Below, piece by piece: positions 25,071 to 34,115 of a stretch of 64,000 nucleotides of DNA (position 1 is the stretch's first letter; the number at the start of each line of letters is the position of its first letter). Made by a program: the position numbers and the translations under genes. The notes below the pieces were generated by a model that searched no databases, was not told where the DNA came from, and saw only the letters and a list, made by a program, of their open reading frames with translations. The DNA is from Spirochaetota bacterium. Lineage in GTDB: Bacteria > Spirochaetota > Brevinematia > DTOW01. The DNA is taken from contig JANXAC010000003.1 of assembly GCA_025061835.1 (NCBI GenBank), forward strand, positions 52,120-116,119, read 5' to 3'.

Positions 25071-27782
25071 ATGAGAAGAATAGTGATTTTGATTTTGTTT
25101 GTTACTCTGTCTTTTCGGGGCTTTTCACAAACTCTGGGGGGTAGTGAGTTTGTAAATGCGAATATATCGGCTAGCGATCAGTCAATAGGTGGTAATGATA
25201 TTGTAAATACAGAAACTTCTTCTTCAATACTTATAAACCCATCAACAGGAGCATACCTTAAGCAGTTTTCTATAACAACCTCTTTAGGAGGATTGACAAG
25301 AACGGGAACTTATGGATTACTAGGAATATCCTATCCAACGCTTATTGGAACATTTTCAGGACAGTTTTTATACTATGGACTACCAGTTGGTATGAATATA
25401 TTTGGTGCTACATTAGCGTTTTCAAAGGATGTTGCAGATGACTTAGGGGTTGGGTTTGGTATCACTGCAACGAGTGGTGTCAGTTTTGGGCTCAACTTCG
25501 GTTTCGTTTATAAGATGGTTAGAGATTTCTCTCCGGGTCTTGGGTTGAAAGAATTTACGTGGGGTGCATCTCTTTTGAACCTTGGGCTACCTGTAATTGT
25601 TGATAACAACAATCCATTCCCATCTCTACCTACTGTAAAAGGTGGTCTTGATCTTATGTTTCTAAGAACCGATCCTGTTAAGTTTTCGTTTGATGCTGGA
25701 CTTTCGTTAGGTGCTTGGGGATTGAATGCTGAACTTAATGGTGGTCTTAAGGTGAATATATTAGATACTGTTCTGATAAAAGGAGGGGGGTTTGCTGGTA
25801 ATAACAGGCTGGGTTGGTCTGCCGGTGCTACTCTGAAATACACTTTGGAGAGACAGTGGGGTATAGAGAGACTTGACATTAGAGTTCATTACTCTCTTCT
25901 AAATGTTATTAGTTCTGCTTCAGGTATAAGTGATATAGGTCATTGGATTGGTTTTGATTTTGCTCTCGGAACGATTGACACAACTCCACCAAAGATTGAT
26001 ATAAATCTTGATGTATCCAAAAGTGATGAGATAAACTTAAGCCTTACAAGAAAACTTGATTTTCTCTACTTCGGAAGTTCTGCTGGAGACAAACCTATAT
26101 ACATCTCTCCAAACTACGATGGAAGGAAGGACAGAGTTAAGATCAATCTCAATATTCAAGAGGGAGGGGTGCTAAGGGAGTGGAAGATAATCGTGAAAGA
26201 CGCCAAAGGTGATATTGTAAAGACCATTGAGTCAAAGATTAGAAGAGATTTTTCACTTGATTTTGAGGAACTTTTTAGGAGACTTTTTGCTCCTAAAGAG
26301 TCTGTCAGTGTTCCTGGGTTTGTGTATTGGGATGGAACTGACACTAAGGGTAAGGTTGTTACGGATGGAGAGTATTCTATTCAAGTCTTTGCTAAAGACA
26401 TAGAAGGTAACGAATCATCTTCAAAAATATTCAAAGTGGTAGTTGACAACACACCTCCGAGTGGTTCTGTATCCGTTCCTTATCTTATCTTCTCCCCCAA
26501 CGGCGATGGTAATAAGGATGATATTACTTTTACCTTAAGAAACCTAACAAGGGGGGACGAATGGAATGCTTGGGTAGAAGATCAGAAGGATAACAGAGTT
26601 AAGAATTGGAACTTGGGGACTACTCCTACTGATAAGATAGTATGGGCTGGACTGGGAGATGACGGAAAACTAGTTCCTGACGGTAATTATGTGTTCTATC
26701 TAAAGGGTGAGGATCTAGCGGGGAATGTTTTTATAACTAACATAACTGGTATCTTGATCTCGACTAAGTTAAGAAATATTCTTGTTTCATCAGACATATA
26801 CGAGATTTCTCCTAATGCGGATGGGCTTTTTGATAGAGTGAATATAAGTGTTTTTATTGATGATTTTAACGGACTTCAGAGGTTGAATGTTTATGTAAAG
26901 GACCCAAGAACTGGTAAGACGCTAAGAAGTTGGAATATGGAAGGTGGTAAGTTCCTAACTAATCTCTTCTGGGATGGAACTGATAACACTGGTAATGTTA
27001 CTGTGGATGATGTTTATGTTGTATATGCTGATGCAGAGTATGTTGATGGTAATAAACCCGTTTCACCTGAGATATTTGTTAAAGTTGATGCAACACCACC
27101 TCAAGCAAGAATCTCGTTTCAACCTTCTGTATTTTCACCTGATAATGACGGGGTTGATGATGAGGTGTTTTTCAAGATAAATGTTTCTGATGACTCTGAT
27201 ATAACTGGTTGGTCATTCAAGATTTGGTATCCTGGAGCGAAAAGGGTGTTTAAAGAGTTTAAAGGAACAGGAACTCCCCCTACAGAGATAATATGGGATG
27301 GAATAGGTGATAATGGTGATTTGGTTGATAGTGCTGAGGAATATCCTTTGAGTTTTGAAGTTTCTGACAAGCTTGGAAACAAAACTAGTTTAAGACCTGC
27401 TGTGCTTCCGACGGATATACTTGTGGAAGTTACACCTTATGGATATAAGATAAGAGTTCATAGTATAGAGTTTGCTTTTGGTAGTGCTGAACTTACACCG
27501 AAGGGTGCGCAGATTGTTAGAAGAGTAGCAGATAAACTTAAGAAGTTTGGTGGTTATAGAATAAGAGTTGAAGGGCATACTGATAATGTTGGATCCTTTG
27601 ATTACAACTTGAGACTTTCAAAGGCAAGAGCAGAATCTGTAAAGAAAGAACTCGTTAAAAATGGACTTGCAAGCGATAGAATAACTACAGAAGGATACTC
27701 CTTTGAGAGACCTATCGCACCGAACGATACGGAAGAGGGTAGAGCAAGAAACAGAAGAGTTGAATTTATACTCATAAAGTAG
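25071..27782 (+). CDS. Outer-membrane barrel / Ig-repeat / OmpA-domain protein
   Basis: 903 residues from the ATG that follows AGGAGG; an upstream in-frame start at 24987 would lie before the promoter. A signal peptide ends FRGFSQ. Residues ~20-310 resemble a PorV-like barrel (INPSTGAYLKQFSITTSLGG). Residues ~345-780 hold four repeats, each opening with a calcium-loop-like S-P-N/D-x-D-G motif (SPNYDGRKD, SPNGDGNKDD, SPNADGLFD, SPDNDGVDDE) and containing WDGTD/WDGIGDNG turns typical of FlgD-like and CHU_C-like Ig domains. Residues ~790-903 are an OmpA peptidoglycan-binding domain (FAFGSAELTPKG, VEGHTDNVG, NLRLSKARAESVK, RNRRVEF). It probably links the outer membrane to the wall and heads an envelope gene cluster. 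Confidence 0.85.
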   Translation: MRRIVILILFVTLSFRGFSQTLGGSEFVNANISASDQSIGGNDIVNTETSSSILINPSTGAYLKQFSITTSLGGLTRTGTYGLLGISYPTLIGTFSGQFLYYGLPVGMNIFGATLAFSKDVADDLGVGFGITATSGVSFGLNFGFVYKMVRDFSPGLGLKEFTWGASLLNLGLPVIVDNNNPFPSLPTVKGGLDLMFLRTDPVKFSFDAGLSLGAWGLNAELNGGLKVNILDTVLIKGGGFAGNNRLGWSAGATLKYTLERQWGIERLDIRVHYSLLNVISSASGISDIGHWIGFDFALGTIDTTPPKIDINLDVSKSDEINLSLTRKLDFLYFGSSAGDKPIYISPNYDGRKDRVKINLNIQEGGVLREWKIIVKDAKGDIVKTIESKIRRDFSLDFEELFRRLFAPKESVSVPGFVYWDGTDTKGKVVTDGEYSIQVFAKDIEGNESSSKIFKVVVDNTPPSGSVSVPYLIFSPNGDGNKDDITFTLRNLTRGDEWNAWVEDQKDNRVKNWNLGTTPTDKIVWAGLGDDGKLVPDGNYVFYLKGEDLAGNVFITNITGILISTKLRNILVSSDIYEISPNADGLFDRVNISVFIDDFNGLQRLNVYVKDPRTGKTLRSWNMEGGKFLTNLFWDGTDNTGNVTVDDVYVVYADAEYVDGNKPVSPEIFVKVDATPPQARISFQPSVFSPDNDGVDDEVFFKINVSDDSDITGWSFKIWYPGAKRVFKEFKGTGTPPTEIIWDGIGDNGDLVDSAEEYPLSFEVSDKLGNKTSLRPAVLPTDILVEVTPYGYKIRVHSIEFAFGSAELTPKGAQIVRRVADKLKKFGGYRIRVEGHTDNVGSFDYNLRLSKARAESVKKELVKNGLASDRITTEGYSFERPIAPNDTEEGRARNRRVEFILIK

Positions 27783-27916
27783 GTTAGCAGAGAGTAGTAT
27801 AACACCTGAGAAGCTGAGGTGTAGATGTAATTGAAATATCATAGAAATATCTGTGTAATTCTTTGAATTGCATTTGAGTTTTGGTTTTGCTGAGTGTTTT
27901 GAATAGAAAATAAAGT

Positions 27917-27946
27917 TTGAATATTTTGAGCAAATAATTATATTAT
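27917..27946 (+). promoter_or_regulatory. Possible promoter of the CsgG/LpoB-like pair
   Basis: TTGAAT (27917-27922), 18 bp, TATTAT (27941-27946) in a very AT-rich stretch, 26 nt before the ATG with its AAGGAGG. Confidence 0.4.
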
Positions 27947-27972
27947 TATTATTTGGTAGAAGGAGGTGTGTT

Positions 27973-29838
27973 ATGCATAAAAGCGTTTCCTTTCTAAGGG
28001 GAATCATTACAGTATCAGTTTCTATACTCATGGTGTTTATTTTTGGACAGATAGCATTTTCAAGACTAGGTTCTGGTGATAGCATATATACACCACAATC
28101 CGGAAGTAGTGTCAAGGATTATGATGCTGATCCATCCATTAAATGGAGGAACTATGAAGAGATAAAAAACGAGATTAAGGATAATATATCTAGGATAGGC
28201 TTATCTCCGAAGGGTGGCAAGAAGAAGATGGTGGTATATGTATGGGATTTTGATAATAAGAGTGGATATAGAGTAGGTTCTCATAAGATTAAGGATGATA
28301 TTTCTACTTTGCTTTTAGAGACAGACAAGTTTAAACTTATTGAGGATGCGATTGTTGAAGCGGCGCTAAAAGAAATGAATTTGTCCGGTACAGGTCTCAT
28401 TGATAAGTCAAATGTTAAAGAACTCGGTAAGAGAATAGGCATAGACTATATAGTATATGGTTCTATAAATAACAACCAACTTGCTGGTGGTGAGCCTAAT
28501 ATATCCCTTGTCTTAAAGACCATAGATGTTGAAACAACGGAAGTAGTTTGGTCCTATGAGATAGGCATGAACAGAAGAGACTACAAAACGAGTTTGGATG
28601 CTGTCATTGATGAGAGTATTTTCAGGCATCAGTATTCACTCGCTAGAGAATGGGATAGAATAAATAAAGAAAGTATAGAGTCTTATGGGAAGCCTATAAC
28701 AACTATATCAGTGTTTTTTGTTAATGCAGGAAGAGGTATAGATGATAGTGCAGTTGTTGATAAGATGACCAGTGCTTTAATACAAGCTAGGATACCAAAT
28801 CTAAAAGTAATAGACAGAGCAAATTTGAGTAGAGTTATAGAGCAAATAAGTAAAGAAGGATACGAAGAGTCTGCATTTTTTAGGACCAAGAAGGAGTTTG
28901 GAAAGTTTTACGGTGTTGATGCATTTCTGTATGGAGTTGTTGTTAGGGATCCTTCTACTGGTAAAACTGAACTTAACCTTAAACTTGCTATGGTAGAGAG
29001 TGTTACGGTTGATTGGGGTAGAAAGTTTCAGTCGGAAATGACTTCTGCGGAGAGAGAGGCAATAGGTAAGATTCAGCAGAAGGAGTTTTCTGAAAATGTT
29101 TCAAAAACTGTAAGTGCTACTGCTGGTGCGGTAGGTGAGTTTTTAGGTTTCATTCTTTCTGCACCTGGGATTGGTGTTAGGTTGAGTGGTGGATGGCTTG
29201 GAGGCTTTACTACTCCGGCGATGACTTCAAAATCTCTATATAACAATAATGATATATTCAAGGATAGCCTACAATTATCATCTTTCAACGTGTCTATAGA
29301 CTTTTTCAGGTTGAGAATATGGAGAAAAACTTATATTGACACAGGTATTAAATTCTGGATTGGTAGCTATACTACCTCAGAAGACGAGGGTCAACTTAGA
29401 TCTGCTAGTTTTAATGGAAGATTACCATATATTTCTCTCAGAAATATTGTAGATGATGTTTTTTTTGTGAGAGCATCGCTTATGCCATTGATCGATGGTA
29501 TATCAGTAATATCTTCAAAGGTATCTTATAATTATCCTTATACATATGGATATTACATTTATACTATCTCAAACACTGTTGAAGTAAAAGTTCCTGATCC
29601 TAACGCAACATATTCTAGTTCTAGCCCGTTGAACTGGCCTTTTGAGTTTGAGACAGGTGTCTCACTTGCTGAAGGAGGTCCGCCATATTTATCAATTGTT
29701 TTTGGTTTGTGGTTCCCTGGCGAGTACGGAAATAACAAGAGTGATCTGGAGTGGGAATTTGGAATAAATATGGTAGTACCAATATTCTGGTGGCATCCAT
29801 TTTCTTTCTTGTATGATAAATACTTAGAGAACCTATAA
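27973..29838 (+). CDS. CsgG/LpoB-like envelope protein with duplicated domain
   Basis: 621 residues; AAGGAGG precedes the ATG and residues ~10-30 form a signal or anchor segment. Two alpha/beta units of the CsgG/LpoB/penicillin-binding-protein-activator type are visible: residues ~80-200 (VVYVWDFDNKSG, FKLIEDAIVEAALKEMNLS, GKRIGIDYIVYGSINN, IDVETTEVVWS) and ~235-350 (ISVFFVNAGRG, IPNLKVIDRANLSRVIEQI, GKFYGVDAFLYGVV, LKLAMVES). The C-terminal ~230 residues are rich in Gly and aromatics and end FLYDKYLENL, possibly a membrane-embedded part. CsgG relatives make outer-membrane export pores and LpoB relatives activate wall synthases; which role applies is open. It is followed after 10 nt by a related small protein gene. 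Confidence 0.65.
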   Translation: MHKSVSFLRGIITVSVSILMVFIFGQIAFSRLGSGDSIYTPQSGSSVKDYDADPSIKWRNYEEIKNEIKDNISRIGLSPKGGKKKMVVYVWDFDNKSGYRVGSHKIKDDISTLLLETDKFKLIEDAIVEAALKEMNLSGTGLIDKSNVKELGKRIGIDYIVYGSINNNQLAGGEPNISLVLKTIDVETTEVVWSYEIGMNRRDYKTSLDAVIDESIFRHQYSLAREWDRINKESIESYGKPITTISVFFVNAGRGIDDSAVVDKMTSALIQARIPNLKVIDRANLSRVIEQISKEGYEESAFFRTKKEFGKFYGVDAFLYGVVVRDPSTGKTELNLKLAMVESVTVDWGRKFQSEMTSAEREAIGKIQQKEFSENVSKTVSATAGAVGEFLGFILSAPGIGVRLSGGWLGGFTTPAMTSKSLYNNNDIFKDSLQLSSFNVSIDFFRLRIWRKTYIDTGIKFWIGSYTTSEDEGQLRSASFNGRLPYISLRNIVDDVFFVRASLMPLIDGISVISSKVSYNYPYTYGYYIYTISNTVEVKVPDPNATYSSSSPLNWPFEFETGVSLAEGGPPYLSIVFGLWFPGEYGNNKSDLEWEFGINMVVPIFWWHPFSFLYDKYLENL

Positions 29839-29848
29839 GGAGATGAAT

Positions 29849-30712
29849 ATGACCTCAAGGTATAGTTTTATTATTCTAACTCTTCTACTTACTCTAGTAT
29901 TTGATGTTTTAGCGAAGACCTCTAGCGATGACCAGAGTCGAATACTATCTACACTTAAGTTTGTTGTTGTTCCTGAAAGTAATTATCAGAACGATGAATA
30001 TACATTATTTACGATAAGTTCATTGAATGATAGGTTATCAAGCATAGGGGTTGAATATGTTGAACCTACGGTATTGGAAAAACTACGAAAGAAACTTGCG
30101 AAGGTCTATGAAGAGAAGAAGGGTGAGGTGATGACATTTTCTCAACTTCTTGCTAGTGAGGCTGGCGGAAATGTATATATAGATGTATCAACAAAAGTTG
30201 AGGATAGAGAGATGAGTAGTCTAACTTCATCTTATCAGGGTGCTCCAAGTGTAAGAATAAGACAAGTTCATATAAGAATTACATTAAGTTCCTATGATGT
30301 TTCTACAGGTAGAGGGTTAGGTAAGGTGATAGTCTCAACGAATGTTCCTATTGCTGGAAACACTTCGGAGAAAATAGAGGGAGTAATATCAAAACTGTCA
30401 GAAAGCGGCTTGAATGATGTTATCTCTAGAATAATCAAATATCTTGAGGGTGGAAGATTGGTATTACTCAAAGTTATTGGTGTAAAAAGTACTGATGAGA
30501 GAGAAATATCTACTGTGATTGATGGAATATCTAGTGTTAAAATGAAAAAGAGGAAGAGTCTTTCAGAAGGATATGTTGAATATGATGTTGTAATTGTTGG
30601 TAAGACTGATGACTTTGTTGATGAACTGAGAGATAGTTTGAGGACATTACCTAGTATTCAAAAAACAGATATTACCCATTCTCAAAATCTTGTTATCTTA
30701 AAAGTAAAGTAG
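29849..30712 (+). CDS. Secreted LpoB/CsgG-like protein
   Basis: About 287 residues. AAGGAG directly abuts an ATG at 29843, so the ATG at 29849 is preferred; it gives a signal peptide MTSRYSFIILTLLLTL ending DVLA. The mature part opens with a LKFVVVPESNYQND strand and contains VEYVEPTVLEKLRKKL and AGGNVYIDVSTKVED, an arrangement like the CsgG/LpoB fold, followed by a second small alpha/beta unit (LVLLKVIGVKSTDEREI, DFVDELRDSLRTL). Sequence identity to any known family is weak. Because it is translated right after the CsgG-like gene, the two likely act in one envelope complex. It abuts the stop of the convergent lipoprotein gene. Confidence 0.55.
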   Translation: MTSRYSFIILTLLLTLVFDVLAKTSSDDQSRILSTLKFVVVPESNYQNDEYTLFTISSLNDRLSSIGVEYVEPTVLEKLRKKLAKVYEEKKGEVMTFSQLLASEAGGNVYIDVSTKVEDREMSSLTSSYQGAPSVRIRQVHIRITLSSYDVSTGRGLGKVIVSTNVPIAGNTSEKIEGVISKLSESGLNDVISRIIKYLEGGRLVLLKVIGVKSTDEREISTVIDGISSVKMKKRKSLSEGYVEYDVVIVGKTDDFVDELRDSLRTLPSIQKTDITHSQNLVILKVK

Positions 30713-31183
30713 TTAGTTTGTTAGGGTAATATTCGTTATATTGCTCAAGGGGCTGAAAGTTCTTCTTGAGGCGGAGTAAGATGCAACTCCAACATAGTAA
30801 GTTATGTTAGTAGTTATGTTGGATCCGTTTGGAAGGCTTGTTATTGTAAATGAGAAATCTCTAGTTATAATTGATATAGGGGCTATTACTGTTGGTAGTC
30901 CACCTGAAGAGTTGTTTAGATATGGTTTGTCAAAATGGTTTGTAGAATTTCTATCCTTGTATATATCATTTGAATTAGTTGATATGAAGATGACATATCC
31001 TGAAAAATAATTTTCACTATTATTCCCCCACCAGCGTGCTTCTATTTGGTTGGTAGATTTCTGAACAAGTTCAAGTCCTAGTGGTGGGGTCAAAGGGAAA
31101 CTCTGATATATCGCCCCTATAACACAACCATTTATAACGATAGATGATAATGTTATTCCTGAAATTAGAACTAATAGCTTCAT
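30713..31183 (-). CDS. Small lipoprotein with a fibronectin-III-like domain
   Basis: About 156 residues. Signal peptide MKLLVLISGITLSSIV is followed by a lipobox-like INGC (Cys ~20). The rest looks like one FN3/Ig beta-sandwich: GLELVQKSTNQIEARWWGN, YFSGYVIFIST, FSFTITSLPNGS, TYYVGVASYS. A TTG codon directly before the ATG could add one residue. No Shine-Dalgarno site is evident. No specific function can be assigned; it may be a surface-exposed binding lipoprotein. It converges exactly on the LpoB-like gene. Confidence 0.6.
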   Translation of the reverse strand: MKLLVLISGITLSSIVINGCVIGAIYQSFPLTPPLGLELVQKSTNQIEARWWGNNSENYFSGYVIFISTNSNDIYKDRNSTNHFDKPYLNNSSGGLPTVIAPISIITRDFSFTITSLPNGSNITTNITYYVGVASYSASRRTFSPLSNITNITLTN

Positions 31184-31349
31184 CAATTAGTGAGGATATT
31201 TGATGTGGCAGTCTCGTTTCAAGTAAAGTATAGCCTTTTAAGAAGTTTTCCTTTACTAGTGATCCTTTGCCTAAAGGTTCCGTTTAAAAAATTACATAGA
31301 GACTTATAAATCTTTCAACAAAAGAAGCCAGCAAGCCGTATTTATTTTA

Positions 31350-32954
31350 TTATTTATCTGCGTAGTATCTAAAGTCTATCTCTGGGAAGATGTTATCAAG
31401 GTATTCAATGTATCTTAGCCATTCAACATCTATATGTCCTGACTGTACCATATCATATATTCTGAATAGTCTGTTTATGTGATCTTTCGTTCTTTTTACT
31501 GCGTATTCAACTGTAGTTCCTGTTCGCATTATGAAAGCCCAGTCAGATGATTGAGCAAGTAATAATTCTCTTGCCATTTGATTGAGTGCCCTTTCTATAA
31601 GTTTATCGTTTGTATTTCTAAATTTGTTCGCTAACTCTATCATCTTTTCATCTGCTTTGTGTAGATGTCGGTATATCCAATCGTTAGGTCCAGAGAGCCA
31701 GAATTCATTATAACCTTTGTATCCCCAACTACACATCGGTGGAGTTGCAACCTGATTTTTAGGATATCTTTGTAGGTATTCTACTGGTGTTATCATTTCA
31801 ACTGTTGTATCCCAGTTTCTTGACTCCCAACACTTTTTTGCGACTGCGTATATGAACTGGGGACCTTCAAACCACCAATGCCCGAAAAGTTCTGCGTCAT
31901 ACATTGATACAACTAATGGTTCTCTGTCCATCATACCAGATAGGTATTCAATCTGTTTTTGCCTATTAAATATGAAATTACCTGCGTGTTCCCAAACTCG
32001 CTCCATTGCTTTACCATAGTCATAAGGTTCTTTCTTATCTAAAGGAACATCAGCTCCTGTTATTCTGTAATACTTTATGCCTGTCATCAATCTAATCCCA
32101 CTCTCGTGAATATAGGGTCTTATGTAGTCATAGTCAGCGTCGTAACCAAGGTCTCTATAGAACTCTCTATACCAAGCATCACCAGGGTATCCTTCCTTTG
32201 CGCTCCAGACGGATTTAGATGTCTCAACGTCTCTTCCAAAGAATGCTATACCATTTCTTGTGTACATTGGTGCAAATACGCCATACTTTGGGCGTTTGTC
32301 TGCGTATAGTACTCCGTGTGTATCAACAAAGAAGAACCTAATACCTGCTTCTTTTAGTATCTCTTCAAGACCTGGGTAGTAAGCACACTCAGCATTCCAA
32401 ATACCTCTAGGTGATTTGCCGAAGACTCTTTCATAGTCTCTTTTTGCTACTAGATACTGTGCTCTAACAGCGTTAGGGTAAATCTCCATAAGCGGAGCAT
32501 AGCCGTGTGTTGCGCTACAGGTTATTATTTCTAACTTTCCTATATCTTGGAACATCTTAAATCCATTCAGTAAATTGCGGTTATACTTATAGAAAACATT
32601 TAGACAATCCCTAAAATGATTGAGATACATCTTAGCAGTTTCATGGAACTCTGGTAGCCATCTTGTTCTATGAACCTCGCGTTCAGCCAACTCAACCAAT
32701 TTCTGAATATGTTTTTCATACCTATCTTGGAGTAGTGGATCTCCAAGCATATTTGCTAGTGGTGGTGTTATAGACATCGTTATCCTAAAATCAACACCAT
32801 CGTTTAGTAACTTCTCGTAAACCTGTAGTAAAGGAATATAAGTCTCCGACATCGCTTCAAATAACCACCTCTCTTCCATCGAGTCTGTGTATTCTGGGTG
32901 TCTAACGAAAGGTAAATGAGCATGTAAGACCAGCATCCAATATCCCTTTGCCAT
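31350..32954 (-). CDS. GH57 1,4-alpha-glucan branching enzyme
   Basis: 534 residues, the size of the compact GH57/DUF1957 branching enzymes known from thermophiles. N-terminal LVLHAHLPFVRHPEY is the family's first conserved region. The nucleophile glutamate lies in GIWNAECAYYPG, the catalytic aspartate in VSMYDAELFGHWWFEGP, and the CSWGYKGYNEFWLSG segment is also conserved. It makes alpha-1,6 branches in glycogen-like polymers in the cytoplasm. AGGGAGG precedes the ATG and a good promoter lies upstream, divergent from the TlpA gene. The phosphohexomutase and the CBM48 lipoprotein of this window fit the same metabolism, though they are not linked in an operon. Confidence 0.9.
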   Translation of the reverse strand: MAKGYWMLVLHAHLPFVRHPEYTDSMEERWLFEAMSETYIPLLQVYEKLLNDGVDFRITMSITPPLANMLGDPLLQDRYEKHIQKLVELAEREVHRTRWLPEFHETAKMYLNHFRDCLNVFYKYNRNLLNGFKMFQDIGKLEIITCSATHGYAPLMEIYPNAVRAQYLVAKRDYERVFGKSPRGIWNAECAYYPGLEEILKEAGIRFFFVDTHGVLYADKRPKYGVFAPMYTRNGIAFFGRDVETSKSVWSAKEGYPGDAWYREFYRDLGYDADYDYIRPYIHESGIRLMTGIKYYRITGADVPLDKKEPYDYGKAMERVWEHAGNFIFNRQKQIEYLSGMMDREPLVVSMYDAELFGHWWFEGPQFIYAVAKKCWESRNWDTTVEMITPVEYLQRYPKNQVATPPMCSWGYKGYNEFWLSGPNDWIYRHLHKADEKMIELANKFRNTNDKLIERALNQMARELLLAQSSDWAFIMRTGTTVEYAVKRTKDHINRLFRIYDMVQSGHIDVEWLRYIEYLDNIFPEIDFRYYADK

Positions 32955-32980
32955 TTCTACCTCCCTTCTTGAGTGTATTT

Positions 32981-33009
32981 ATCCTAAATGAGTCCTGTTT
33001 GGTTTTCAA
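32981..33009 (-). promoter_or_regulatory. Promoter of the GH57 branching enzyme gene
   Basis: TTGAAA (33009-33004), 17 bp, TAGGAT (32986-32981) on the minus strand, about 27 nt before the ATG. Confidence 0.5.
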
Positions 33010-33019
33010 CAGAAATTAA

Positions 33020-33048
33020 TTGAAACTTAATAAACTTTTTATTATATT
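33020..33048 (+). promoter_or_regulatory. Promoter of the TlpA-like gene
   Basis: TTGAAA (33020-33025), 17 bp, TATATT (33043-33048). The predicted leader is about 21 nt and contains AAGGAGG. It lies back to back with the promoter of the GH57 gene, the two -35 boxes being 10 bp apart. Confidence 0.6.
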
Positions 33049-33075
33049 CTAGTAAAATGTTCAAGGAGGATAAAT

Positions 33076-33588
33076 ATGACTAGATTGACAGGATTGTTTT
33101 TATTTGTAATATTTTTGTTTTCGCTTAATGGTATGTCTTTTTCAAAGACAGAAGGTTCTAAAAGTAGAAAATATCCTCCATTTATATTCAAATCAGTTGC
33201 TTTGGAAGGTAAGAGTATAGACCTTTCTGAATATGTTGGAAAGAAACTGATAATGGTTAATTTCTGGGCTAGTTGGTGTCCTCCTTGTAGATATGAAACT
33301 CCAGATCTGATCAATCTACAAGAGGAGTTCAAAGATAAACTTTTGATAGTTGGTGTTGCTTTAGATAACACTGTTGAACCTGTTAAGGTATTCGCTCAAA
33401 GATATAAGTTTAACTATCCTATCGTTCATGACGGTTCAGGTGAAATATCCTATCTGTATGGAGGTATAACATCTATACCGACGACATTCATAATAAATTA
33501 TGAAGGTAAAATAGTGGAAAGAATAATCGGGGCTAGAAGTTTTGAAGTATTCAAGGGATACGTGGAAAAGTATATAAGGAAAAATTAG
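33076..33588 (+). CDS. TlpA/ResA-type periplasmic thiol-disulfide oxidoreductase
   Basis: 170 residues with an N-terminal signal/anchor (GLFLFVIFLFSLNGMSFS). The thioredoxin fold is clear: MVNFWASWCPPCRYETPDL holds the C-P-P-C active site, followed by IVGVALDN and the cis-proline segment SIPTTFIINYEGKIV. TlpA/ResA proteins keep cysteines reduced in the periplasm, often for cytochrome c maturation; no cytochrome genes are in this window, so the substrate is unknown. AAGGAGG precedes the ATG, and the convergent MoaD-like gene ends 9 nt away. Confidence 0.85.
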   Translation: MTRLTGLFLFVIFLFSLNGMSFSKTEGSKSRKYPPFIFKSVALEGKSIDLSEYVGKKLIMVNFWASWCPPCRYETPDLINLQEEFKDKLLIVGVALDNTVEPVKVFAQRYKFNYPIVHDGSGEISYLYGGITSIPTTFIINYEGKIVERIIGARSFEVFKGYVEKYIRKN

Positions 33589-33597
33589 TTTGTGTTT

Positions 33598-33882
33598 CTA
33601 GTACCCACCAGCAATAGCAGGCAGTATAGTTACTACATCTCCGTCTTTTAATTTAGTGTTTTCTCCTTCAAAATCCCTAACGTTTGTGTTGTTTATGAAT
33701 ATTGTTAGAAATTTTCTGAGAGAGCCTGACTCATCAAACAATCTGTCTTTTAGTTTTGGATATTCATCTGTAAGCTTTATTAAAGCGTCCTTGAGAGTTT
33801 GAAAAGAGTCCTCTAAATGAACTTCTCTTTGGTTTGAAACATATACTCTTAAAGGAGCTGGTATTTTTATAGTTATCTTCAT
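33598..33882 (-). CDS. MoaD/ThiS-family sulfur-carrier-like protein ending in Gly-Gly-Tyr
   Basis: 94 residues with a beta-grasp fold: MKITIKIPAPLRVYV, a central helix (LKDALIKLTDEYPKL), LTIFINNTNVRDF, LKDGDVVTILPAIAGG. In MoaD and ThiS the protein ends at Gly-Gly, which is adenylated and carries sulfur as a thiocarboxylate. Here one extra residue, Tyr, follows the pair, so activation would need its removal or the protein may not act in the usual way. The ATG at 33882 has GGAGG nine bases upstream; a TTG at 33891 sits right on that site. No moeB/thiF-like partner or molybdopterin gene is nearby. Confidence 0.75.
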   Translation of the reverse strand: MKITIKIPAPLRVYVSNQREVHLEDSFQTLKDALIKLTDEYPKLKDRLFDESGSLRKFLTIFINNTNVRDFEGENTKLKDGDVVTILPAIAGGY

Positions 33883-34115
33883 CTCAAGCAACCTCCAACG
33901 CGGGTATAATAATATATATACTTTGTAAGGTTTATCAACTTAACTCAGACTTCTATAAGTATTTTGGAACTTACTAAAGTTAGATTTATGAAACCAGTAG
34001 AATGCTCTTTATGTTTGAATGCATTTAGACAAAAGGAACGAGGAAGACGAGGTAGTAGTTTGACTATTAAATCTTTACTAAATTAACATACGATATTGTT
34101 TTTGAAGTCACCAAG

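Noticed and set aside
27802..27822. Hairpin ACACCT/AGGTGT after the OmpA-family gene as a terminator.
   Set aside because: No T-run follows, and the stem is short.
27618..28115. A 165-codon open frame on the minus strand across the OmpA/CsgG gene junction.
   Set aside because: It is antisense to two well-supported genes and a promoter, and its composition is unlike a real protein.
30804..31010. A 68-codon plus-strand frame opposite the FN3-like lipoprotein gene.
   Set aside because: Antisense to a gene with signal peptide and lipobox; no ribosome site or family features.
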